Below, one piece after another: positions 1-6,390 of a stretch of 6,489 nucleotides of DNA. Each line of letters opens with the position of its first letter. Positions within the stretch are counted from its first letter, which is position 1. Origin of the DNA: an uncultured Eubacterium sp. Lineage in GTDB: Bacteria > Bacillota > Clostridia > Lachnospirales > CAG-274. The position numbers and the translations under genes are program-made. Location of the stretch: contig UQYD01000068.1 in the NCBI GenBank assembly GCA_900545305.1, positions 1-6,489 on the forward strand. The letters run 5' to 3'. The notes under the pieces were generated by a model. It was not told the origin of the DNA and did no database searches. It saw nothing but the letters and a program-made list of their open reading frames with translations.

Positions 1-586
1 CATTATATCCTTTATCTGTGGAGGCAAAAAATTCAAGAGCTGATTTACTGTATATCAAAACTCCAACATGTTTATAATATTTATACTCGATAGAAGCCTT
101 TGGATATGGAATCGGACTTCTTGACATAAATAGTGCATTTCCATCATCATCTGTTACAACCTTAATGTTTGTAAAATCAACAACTTCAGAAGGTCGTGAA
201 ATTTCAGTCATTAAATTACTTACATAAAAATCTGTATTAATCTCACTAGTTGGGATAATTGCCCTAATAATTTTAGGATCTATTAGTGGCTCATCACCAT
301 TGATAACAATATATAAATCGGCATCAACTTTATGGGCCACTTCATTTACTCGCTCTGTGCTTGTTCTATGAGTTGAAGAAGTCATCACAGAATTAATACT
401 GTGTTCAGCACATACCGATGAGATTCTATCATCGTCCGTAGCTACATATACTTCATCAATTTCCGCTACTTTTTTTACTTGATTATATACCCACCAAATC
501 ATCGGTTTACCACACAAATCAGCTAAAGGTTTTCCTGGAAATCTTGATGATTGATAACGAGCTGGAATAATTGCTACAATTTTCAT
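1..586 (-). CDS. KdsB-type CTP:ulosonate (CMP-Kdo-like) cytidylyltransferase, 3' end cut by window edge
   Basis: The first 195 codons are present; the C-terminus lies beyond position 1. The family transfers CMP from CTP to the anomeric hydroxyl of a 3-deoxy-ulosonic acid, giving a CMP-sugar donor in the cytosol. The N-terminal nucleotide loop reads IPARYQSSRFPGKPL (residues 7-21), the KdsB version; NeuA-type sialate synthetases have IPARGGSKGIPGKN. Other KdsB-like landmarks are ATDDD (49-53), HRTSTER (73-79), NGDEP (96-100, D98 the expected metal ligand), SRSPIPYP (155-162) and KHVGVLIY (172-179). KdsB enzymes are about 240-260 residues, so the missing part should hold the second metal Asp. 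Asn96 stands where E. coli KdsB has Gln (QGDEP). The ATG at 586 was chosen because MKIVAIIPAR matches the family start. An in-frame ATG at 595 lies only 2 nt from the GGAG. The natural ulosonic substrate (Kdo or a relative) is not determined, so no symbol is given. Confidence 0.88.
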   Translation of the reverse strand, partial: MKIVAIIPARYQSSRFPGKPLADLCGKPMIWWVYNQVKKVAEIDEVYVATDDDRISSVCAEHSINSVMTSSTHRTSTERVNEVAHKVDADLYIVINGDEPLIDPKIIRAIIPTSEINTDFYVSNLMTEISRPSEVVDFTNIKVVTDDDGNALFMSRSPIPYPKASIEYKYYKHVGVLIYSKSALEFFASTDKGYN

Positions 587-597
587 ATTAATCATTT

Positions 598-604
598 CTC
601 CTTT
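598..604 (-). promoter_or_regulatory. Ribosome binding site of the cytidylyltransferase gene
   Basis: AAAGGAG on the minus strand lies 11 nt upstream of the ATG at 586, inside the 35-nt gap after the flippase stop. It is the most canonical Shine-Dalgarno sequence in the window. The spacing is slightly long. It decides against the in-frame ATG at 595-593, which would leave only 2 nt. Confidence 0.7.
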
Positions 605-621
605 CAACATTTACATCTTTT

Positions 622-2154
622 TTATTTTCTTTTGATTTTATCCGCAATTCCAAATCTGGATACTATTTGTTTTCCTGTTCTCGTAAATAGAAGCATTACA
701 ATTGCTAGAATTGTACACAAAAACAAAGTGACTAATAATCTTACACCAATGCCTATTATGCCTTCAGGTAGTAAACCACACAAGAAATATGAAACACAAA
801 CTCCAATACTACATAGCAAAAACGATTTTATAATAAGTCCTAAATATTCAGCAGGATTTCTACGAAAATAATTTTTAAAAAACACTATTGTTTCCCACGG
901 TATTTCAACAACAACTAAAGCCAACACTGAAGAAATAATAACCCCAGGTAAACCAATAATCTGAGCCAAAACAATATTGACTACTAGATTTAAAATCACG
1001 GAAACATAAGGTTTAAAAAAATCTAATCTCCACATTCCAGCTGCTTCATAAAATGTAAAAAGCGTTCTCCTAGTGCTTCTTACAAAGAAATAAACTATTA
1101 ATAATAAAGGAATCTCAATCCCTAAAACATTCTCTTTACCTACCCATAAAGAAATAAAAGGCTGGTACAACGAAGCAAAGCAACATACACAAACCAAAGT
1201 AATAATTATATTAATGAAAAAAAGGTCTTTAAATAGAGAATAATTCTTTTCTACTGAGTTTTCGACTAAACTGTTCCCAACTACCGATTGAAAAGATATA
1301 TATATCACATTTTCTATGGCAAATACTGCTGTAAATACTGTATAGTAATTTGTATATTGTGCAAGTACAACCAGCCCTAAAAATTTCGATATGACTATTG
1401 AATCAACTGATGTAAACACAGCTCCACCTATTTTGTTACCAATAAGAGCTCCCACCCGTGTCACTATTTCTTTTCTATCAGTTTTTGATAATTCACCATT
1501 CCCCTTAAATTGTGGATATTTTTTATCAATAATAATGGTACGAACTATATTGTTAGATACCGTAATTACAGGTACAACAAGAATATATATATAATATTCA
1601 CGAAATACTAACAATGTAACAATCTGTAGTCCATAAGAAGCCACAATCCTAATAGTATCAATAATACTGTCTATGTCATTTCTCATGGTAGCCACTAAAA
1701 CAGAATTCTTATATCCAAATAACAAGTATGATAGAGATGTATTAAGCAAAAAAACTAAATATACTAAGTAAATGTTTACGTCTTGAGGATATTTTGTACC
1801 TTCTGCAATAAACCATTCAATATTAGGCATCAATGCCAAACCTGCACCGAGTATTAATAAGCCAACTACTCTATACACCCGTTTATAGAACGTAAGTAAA
1901 GCTTTCACCTTATTATCATCACCTTCAGCAACAGGTTTATACATTGCATATACAATTGCAGAGCTAAATCCTAATTCCGATACTGAAAGCATAGACAATA
2001 CAGAAACAAATAAACTATCTAATCCCAAGTATTCTATTCCAATTGTATGAATTAATATAGTTCTACATACAAACGGGATAAATGTGACTATTATTTTATT
2101 AATTACGCTGACACTAATATTTGTCAGGGCTCGCCTTGTTCTTCCTACTTTCAT
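622..2154 (-). CDS. wzx: Wzx-type polysaccharide (lipid-linked repeat unit) flippase
   Basis: A 510-residue polytopic membrane protein with about 14 hydrophobic segments by eye (near residues 13-35, 45-70, 93-112, 127-147, 163-184, 188-207, 230-250, 264-290, 310-330, 345-358, 382-402, 405-425, 441-461, 471-492). This is the size and topology of Wzx/PST exporters of the MOP superfamily. The N-terminus (RRALTNISVSVINKII, then GIEYLGLDSLFVSVLSMLS and LGFSSAIVYAMYKP) is typical of flippases from Firmicute capsule clusters. Its role is to move undecaprenyl-diphosphate-linked repeat units across the cytoplasmic membrane for the Wzy polymerase, which is also in this operon. The ATG at 2154 overlaps the TGA of the preceding gene (ATGA), and AAAGGA at 2168-2163 sits 8 nt upstream. 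The C-terminus is basic (KIKRK). Substrate specificity cannot be read from the sequence. Confidence 0.9.
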   Translation of the reverse strand: MKVGRTRRALTNISVSVINKIIVTFIPFVCRTILIHTIGIEYLGLDSLFVSVLSMLSVSELGFSSAIVYAMYKPVAEGDDNKVKALLTFYKRVYRVVGLLILGAGLALMPNIEWFIAEGTKYPQDVNIYLVYLVFLLNTSLSYLLFGYKNSVLVATMRNDIDSIIDTIRIVASYGLQIVTLLVFREYYIYILVVPVITVSNNIVRTIIIDKKYPQFKGNGELSKTDRKEIVTRVGALIGNKIGGAVFTSVDSIVISKFLGLVVLAQYTNYYTVFTAVFAIENVIYISFQSVVGNSLVENSVEKNYSLFKDLFFINIIITLVCVCCFASLYQPFISLWVGKENVLGIEIPLLLIVYFFVRSTRRTLFTFYEAAGMWRLDFFKPYVSVILNLVVNIVLAQIIGLPGVIISSVLALVVVEIPWETIVFFKNYFRRNPAEYLGLIIKSFLLCSIGVCVSYFLCGLLPEGIIGIGVRLLVTLFLCTILAIVMLLFTRTGKQIVSRFGIADKIKRK

Positions 2155-3392
2155 TTTTTCTTTCCTTTACCAATGATTGAATGGTAGAGCCTAACTAAAA
2201 ATCGTGATCTGGCCATCACATATCTCATTTTAAATACTGCTCTCCAGAGTTTAATCTTAAATGAATATTTCTTATTAGATTGCAGATATGCAGTTAATTC
2301 ATCTGAAAACTCATATAAGTCACTAGCTAATTCCTTAGCTATGTATTTATCCTTATTGTTATAAAACAGAGATAAATCAAACACATCTTCAAATCTATTT
2401 AATTGTCCAATAGAATATAATGTTGTAACAGTTCTCACACACTTTCTGCACTTTCCACAATTTAATTTTTCGACCTTAACCAAATTATCCATATACTGTT
2501 TATTTTGTTCCACTGCACAAACCTGCAAATGTCTATTTGCCACATTGTTATTTGAAATAGCAATAGTTTTTTCTATACGCCCAGTTTCTGAACCTGCAGA
2601 ATAAATTTTCAAATTCCTTGTTGAAAAACAATCTAAAGCTAATAGATCAAAATTCGAGCCATCGGTCATTTTTTTATGATTTATTGTAAAATCTGAAAAT
2701 GAATATGAAGATGAATAATAATACTTTCCAATCAATTTAACCAATGCATATGGAGCACTGATATACTGTGCTGCATAATAATAATTGTAGATAAAATGTG
2801 ATTGATAAAAAGAAAACAAATTACTATAAAGAAAAATGGATTGTAACCCCAATTCCTTTGCGATTTGTCTCTTTTCATTTTTCTCCTTTTCAAACCACGC
2901 TCTAATCCGCTTTTCATCATCATCTTCTGTAGATATATTATTAAAAAGAAGATGTGTTAACTTATACTCCTCATTTTCATTTAGATACCTAACAATGGTG
3001 TAAAATGAATCAACCCCTCCAGAATTACCAGTTGCAACAGCGCTTCCAATAGGATCTAAAGGTGGTACACCAACTGCATTCAGTTCTATAGGAAATAAAT
3101 CAGGCATATTTTGAGAAATGACTGGTATATAGAAATTTCTAAGTTGAAAAAGTAACTGCTCCGTTACGGGCACTTCACAATCAATATTCAATTTTTCATT
3201 CATGCATGAATGCAAAAGTCCTAATACAAAACAATCTGCCGTTTCAACATTCAAGAATTTTTCATACTCACAATCTACTTCATAATACAAAACACGTACA
3301 CTTTGATCATATTTAATATCTGCACAAAGCCTTACTCTACTCGAGTCAATGCCTACACAAATATATGGCTTTCCTATGGTAATTGAACTCAT
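2151..3392 (-). CDS. PP-loop (N-type) ATPase with QueC-like cysteine cluster, function unknown, in polysaccharide operon
   Basis: A soluble-looking protein of 413 residues. ATGNSGGVDSFYT holds the PP-loop SGGVDS (residues 124-129), the ATP-pyrophosphate motif of enzymes that adenylate a substrate before amide or thiol chemistry (GMP, NAD and asparagine synthetases, QueC, and the WbpG-type sugar amidotransferases). A GSETGRIEK segment (267-275) follows. C292, C312, C315 and C318 (LQVC, then NCGKCRKCVRT) resemble the zinc-binding cysteines near the end of QueC. An N-terminal domain of about 115 residues precedes the loop and I do not recognise it. The C-terminus is basic (GKGKKK). The start is set at the ATG at 3392, 1 nt after the preceding TAA and 8 nt after GAGGA. 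A TTG at 3407 would add five residues but overlaps that GAGGA. By context it may modify a glycan sugar or precursor. The fold class is fairly sure; the reaction is not. Confidence 0.8.
   Translation of the reverse strand: MSSITIGKPYICVGIDSSRVRLCADIKYDQSVRVLYYEVDCEYEKFLNVETADCFVLGLLHSCMNEKLNIDCEVPVTEQLLFQLRNFYIPVISQNMPDLFPIELNAVGVPPLDPIGSAVATGNSGGVDSFYTIVRYLNENEEYKLTHLLFNNISTEDDDEKRIRAWFEKEKNEKRQIAKELGLQSIFLYSNLFSFYQSHFIYNYYYAAQYISAPYALVKLIGKYYYSSSYSFSDFTINHKKMTDGSNFDLLALDCFSTRNLKIYSAGSETGRIEKTIAISNNNVANRHLQVCAVEQNKQYMDNLVKVEKLNCGKCRKCVRTVTTLYSIGQLNRFEDVFDLSLFYNNKDKYIAKELASDLYEFSDELTAYLQSNKKYSFKIKLWRAVFKMRYVMARSRFLVRLYHSIIGKGKKK
2163..2168 (-). promoter_or_regulatory. Ribosome binding site of the flippase gene
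   Basis: AAAGGA on the minus strand is 8 nt before the ATG at 2154. It lies inside the last codons of the PP-loop gene, so flippase translation can be coupled through the ATGA overlap and also initiated independently. Confidence 0.6.
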
Positions 3393-3393
3393 A

Positions 3394-4425
3394 TTATAAT
3401 TCCTCAATACTTTCTAAAATTTTTATATTTCTCAATCCAAGATCCGCATCATTAACATATTGTTCTATAATACACTTGTAATGTTTGGCAAGCGAATTAC
3501 CTTCTAATACACATAATTTGTATCCATAATACGCAACTGGAACGTTTTCTAGAACGAAATTAAAGTTTAGAATGCTACCAGAAAGCGTGGTAATTAGAAT
3601 CTTGTCCGAAAAATCATTATTAATTTGTATAACTTCGAACGGAACCGAAGAGTTTTCATCCACTTTTAAACCTGCTGAAATATATTTTTCTTTATCATCA
3701 CGAGGATGAACTTTTACCAATAAATTATTTTTTCCAACCTTATCTGCAATTGCTTTCGCAAGCTCAAATTCACCAATAGCTTCTCCGCCTTCAACATCAT
3801 AAATACACGAAAGAAATATGTACCTTTCCTTATATTCAAAAATTCTATCTTTACAAAATACTGTGTTAAGATAATCTTTTATCTCTGAATACTTATTTAT
3901 CAAAGGTATTTGTATACTCGGAATACCAGATTTATTGACTTTAGGTGAAAAACAATATACACCTGAAACACTGCCTCTTAAATTTCGTTTATGTAAAAAT
4001 CGTCTAATCTGTGTACTAACTTCAATTACCCGACAACTAGTTTTAGGAGTATTAAGAGACATTAATCCCTCTTCCATTTTATTTACAACAATATTCCTAT
4101 TTTTATCGTAAAAAAAAGCAAATACCATGTGAGAAGGAATATCAAAATTAAAACCAACAAATTCATCAAAAACATACTCTTTAATTTCTTCTGGCGCATA
4201 TCCAAAAACACATCGTCTAACTAATTCAAACGAATTATACTCATTCTTAACATCCAGGTAAGCAATTCGCTCAAAGAGTCCAGTTAATTTCAAATTAGAA
4301 ATAATTTCTTCGCAATTCTTAATAGCATTTGTAACAATTATGGATGAATTTTTCTTCAATGATATAGAAATTTGTATCGCAACAATTAGTTGATAATTTG
4401 TATTACAGAAAAATAAAGTTTTCAT
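3394..4425 (-). CDS. Sialyltransferase-like glycosyltransferase (GT52/polysialyltransferase-type, probable CMP-sugar donor)
   Basis: A 343-residue protein without membrane segments. It opens MKTLFFCNTNYQLIVAIQI, the short Rossmann-like start usual in bacterial GT-B sialyltransferases of the GT52 and polysialyltransferase (GT38) groups, where 'NTNYQL' resembles their N-terminal signature. Three motifs known from those families occur in order: MEEGLMSL with an acidic-acidic-Gly triad (E118-E119-G120, the catalytic-base region), KVHPRDD (H240-P241, the CMP-binding HP motif), and TTLSGSILN (around T280, S282, S284, the Ser/Thr phosphate-binding motif). It should transfer a CMP-activated acidic sugar to a cytosolic lipid-linked acceptor. 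This fits the CMP-sugar synthetase gene downstream. The ATG overlaps the preceding TGA (ATGA). No good Shine-Dalgarno is seen (a GGGG lies too far upstream), so translational coupling is likely. Which sugar it moves (Kdo-like or sialic-type) is undetermined, and a family outside GT52/GT38 is possible. Confidence 0.72.
   Translation of the reverse strand: MKTLFFCNTNYQLIVAIQISISLKKNSSIIVTNAIKNCEEIISNLKLTGLFERIAYLDVKNEYNSFELVRRCVFGYAPEEIKEYVFDEFVGFNFDIPSHMVFAFFYDKNRNIVVNKMEEGLMSLNTPKTSCRVIEVSTQIRRFLHKRNLRGSVSGVYCFSPKVNKSGIPSIQIPLINKYSEIKDYLNTVFCKDRIFEYKERYIFLSCIYDVEGGEAIGEFELAKAIADKVGKNNLLVKVHPRDDKEKYISAGLKVDENSSVPFEVIQINNDFSDKILITTLSGSILNFNFVLENVPVAYYGYKLCVLEGNSLAKHYKCIIEQYVNDADLGLRNIKILESIEEL
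3401..3405 (-). promoter_or_regulatory. Ribosome binding site that sets the PP-loop gene start
   Basis: GAGGA on the minus strand overlaps the end of the upstream glycosyltransferase gene and sits 8 nt before the ATG at 3392. The competing TTG at 3407-3405 shares its last base with this motif, so it cannot use it. This favours the 413-residue product. Confidence 0.65.
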
Positions 4426-5426
4426 TTTATATCAAACCCCATTCTTTTTTGTAAACCAGATTTATAAAATATTTTTGCCATAACAGAAAATAAATGTTCA
4501 GAAATATAATAAACTTTAAGAGCATACACTCTACTTTTCGGCATTAAGTCATAATTGACCTCACTTTTATGGCAATTTAAAAACTCTTTAATTTCATTTG
4601 AATAATTTGAAAGTTCCTCTCTTGCATCGGTATGGCTATGTAATAATGTACTAATACCAAATAACGCTGTCTTTGTGCAGCATTCACTTGATATGTCCGG
4701 AAAATTTATCTTTGCATAATCATAGTGGCTTTTAAACCCCAAATACTCATGATAAGGCTTTAGCGGATTAGGGCTTCCAGAAATACTTTTAGGATTAATT
4801 CTATACTTATAAAATGGCTCATCCAAATAAACAATGGAACTTGCTTTCTCAAATGCTCTAAATGTTGTTGGAATATCTTCGTAGAGCATTCCTACTGGAA
4901 ATCTCACATTGTCCCAACACATTTTATCATAAAGCCCTTTAACTGCTTGGCTTCCTACTTTATCTAATAAAATCTCTTTTGTAGCTTCTTTTCCACTAAG
5001 AATGGTTCCTGTAGTTTTACAACCAAAACACTCTTCAAAAAAAATGTTCCCATCAGTATGAATACCCTCACAACATACAATAGATGCATTATATTTTTCT
5101 TTTAACTGAACCATTTCGGCAAACATTTCCCGGTCAATCCAATCATCACTATCTACAAAAGATATCAAGTCGCCTGATGCCAGATCAAGACCAATATTTC
5201 GAGAAGATGCAAGCCCACCATTTTTTTTATGAACGACAATAATTCGTTTATCTTTGTTAGCGTATTCATCACAAATTTGCGGGCACTTATCTGGTGAACC
5301 ATCATCAATTAAAATAATTTCCAGATTATCATATGTCTGATCAATAACCGACTCAATACACTGATTAATATACTTTTCTACTTTATAAACAGGAATTATC
5401 ACAGAAATTTTTATTGTTTTATTCAT
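4422..5426 (-). CDS. Family 2 glycosyltransferase (GT-A fold)
   Basis: A 334-residue inverting glycosyltransferase of family GT2 that adds a sugar from a nucleotide donor to the growing lipid-linked repeat unit at the cytosolic face. From the start used here, the landmarks are ISVIIPVYK (residues 7-15), the nucleotide-binding LIDDG (39-43), NGGLASSRN (69-77), the DXD-type metal site DSDDW (92-96) and YEDIPTTFRAF (182-192), whose Glu-Asp is in the usual catalytic-base position. The C-terminal 130 residues are not diagnostic of donor or acceptor. Three in-frame ATGs (5438, 5432, 5426) crowd the start. The one at 5426 is favoured because GGTGA lies 5 nt before it and the conserved fold begins soon after. 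The first would give 338 residues. The gene overlaps the end of the polymerase gene by 8 nt and the start of the next gene by 4 nt. The sugar is unknown. Confidence 0.9.
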   Translation of the reverse strand: MNKTIKISVIIPVYKVEKYINQCIESVIDQTYDNLEIILIDDGSPDKCPQICDEYANKDKRIIVVHKKNGGLASSRNIGLDLASGDLISFVDSDDWIDREMFAEMVQLKEKYNASIVCCEGIHTDGNIFFEECFGCKTTGTILSGKEATKEILLDKVGSQAVKGLYDKMCWDNVRFPVGMLYEDIPTTFRAFEKASSIVYLDEPFYKYRINPKSISGSPNPLKPYHEYLGFKSHYDYAKINFPDISSECCTKTALFGISTLLHSHTDAREELSNYSNEIKEFLNCHKSEVNYDLMPKSRVYALKVYYISEHLFSVMAKIFYKSGLQKRMGFDIK

Positions 5427-6390
5427 AACCATCACCATTATATTCTTTTAATCTAGTACTATTTCTTCCAATTAGCATTCCAAACAATAACCATGTTAAG
5501 TAACATTTTACTCCAGGACCAAAAGGTGCCTGTTCTTCAAATATACCATTAATAAGCATAACAATCGAAATTGAAAGTAGCAAAACAGTATATATATTTT
5601 TATTTTTTTTAATCAAACGATTTACTGCATACCAAAAAGGTTCTATCGCAAATAACAAAACCGGAATCCCACCAATAATACCATAACTAAACAAAACTGC
5701 TAAAGGCATGGATTCTAAATAAGTTCCTCCTGTTCCAAAAAACATATGGTCGCCAAATTCTTGGACAAATCTTTTCCAATGCACATCTCTACCCGATGAC
5801 AAACTATTAATACTCGTATCTCTATTATTAAAAATAATTTCTTTTATTACAAATTCATTTAAATCAGGTTGAAAAATGACCAAAAACCCAAATATAACCA
5901 GTAGTATTAAATAAAAATATCTTTCCTTTTTAGATTCAATAACACCAAAAATAAAATAAATCAAATATATGGCCAAGGCAACAATAGTGGTTCGACTTTT
6001 CATCATTAATATTAACAATGTATAAAATCCGATTATAGGAATACAAAGCAATTTATTCTTTTTATAAAACATCGTAGCAAGTAAAACTAATCCCGACAAA
6101 AGAAATTGACCTGCCGAATTTTTTGATTTATAAAGATATACACTACTTCCACTCCAGTCCACCCCTCTAAATACTGTAAAATACAAAACTGCACCAACAA
6201 TAAGCGATGTAACAATATAACAAATTGCTATTTTTTTTAAAGAGTTTTCATTTCCACCTGAACCTAACAGAATTCCAACAATCAAAATAAACGCAGACAT
6301 ATTTATTGGAATAAACAAAGCTGATGATAAATATGTTTTCCCAAAAACACTACCCAATAAACAAAATATATCAAAAATAATAGGAAACAA
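5419..6390 (-). CDS. wzy: Wzy-type O-antigen/capsule polymerase (O-antigen ligase family), 5' end uncertain
   Basis: A polytopic membrane protein of 323 residues from a TTG at 6390, with about ten hydrophobic segments (near 3-17, 25-45, 53-73, 93-108, 115-130, 134-151, 158-174, 226-248, 266-284, 294-309) and a large hydrophilic loop at about 175-225. KNSAGQ (90-95), KSRTTIVALA (131-140) and the loop SSGRDVHWKRFVQEF...FFGTG (198-220) are what one sees in Wzy_C/O-antigen ligase proteins, where the Arg after Gly is important. It polymerises flipped repeat units outside the membrane and partners with the Wzx encoded here. Such proteins are usually about 400-450 residues, so this one looks short at the N-terminus. 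The open frame extends 21 codons further upstream to a TGA at 6456-6454 and still looks like protein (LGQHNPSNYFALTKLHIRY), yet has no ATG or GTG and no ribosome binding site before the TTG. The true gene may be frameshifted, nonsense-mutated or mis-sequenced near 6450. Confidence 0.78.
   Translation of the reverse strand: MFPIIFDIFCLLGSVFGKTYLSSALFIPINMSAFILIVGILLGSGGNENSLKKIAICYIVTSLIVGAVLYFTVFRGVDWSGSSVYLYKSKNSAGQFLLSGLVLLATMFYKKNKLLCIPIIGFYTLLILMMKSRTTIVALAIYLIYFIFGVIESKKERYFYLILLVIFGFLVIFQPDLNEFVIKEIIFNNRDTSINSLSSGRDVHWKRFVQEFGDHMFFGTGGTYLESMPLAVLFSYGIIGGIPVLLFAIEPFWYAVNRLIKKNKNIYTVLLLSISIVMLINGIFEEQAPFGPGVKCYLTWLLFGMLIGRNSTRLKEYNGDGYE
5432..5436 (-). promoter_or_regulatory. Probable ribosome binding site of the GT2 gene
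   Basis: GGTGA, the 3' half of the consensus Shine-Dalgarno, lies 5 nt before the ATG at 5426 and within the last codons of the polymerase gene. The two earlier ATGs (5438, 5432) touch or overlap it. No better purine-rich motif precedes them. Confidence 0.4.

Noticed and set aside
1..586. NeuA (CMP-sialic acid synthetase) as the identity of the partial gene
   Set aside because: The nucleotide loop is RYQSSRFPGKPL and the middle motif is NGDEP, which are KdsB features. NeuA has RGGSKGIPGKN and lacks the GDEP block.
587..621. Terminator or promoter between the flippase and cytidylyltransferase genes
   Set aside because: No inverted repeat followed by a T run and no paired -35/-10 boxes are visible in the 35 nt. 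It holds only the ribosome binding site.
551..871. Plus-strand open frame of 106 codons
   Set aside because: It runs antisense across the end of the flippase and the start of the cytidylyltransferase, both well supported. Its translation has no recognisable domain and it has no convincing ribosome binding site.
1391..1594. Plus-strand open frame of 67 codons
   Set aside because: It lies fully antisense inside the flippase gene and is explained by its low-complexity hydrophobic codons.
2732..2923. Minus-strand open frame of 63 codons in another frame
   Set aside because: It lies entirely inside the PP-loop ATPase gene, with no independent signal for translation.
2151..3392. QueC (7-cyano-7-deazaguanine synthase) as the name of the PP-loop protein
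   Set aside because: It is far longer than QueC (about 220-230 residues), has an extra N-terminal domain, and no other queuosine gene is nearby. Only the loop and cysteine cluster are shared.
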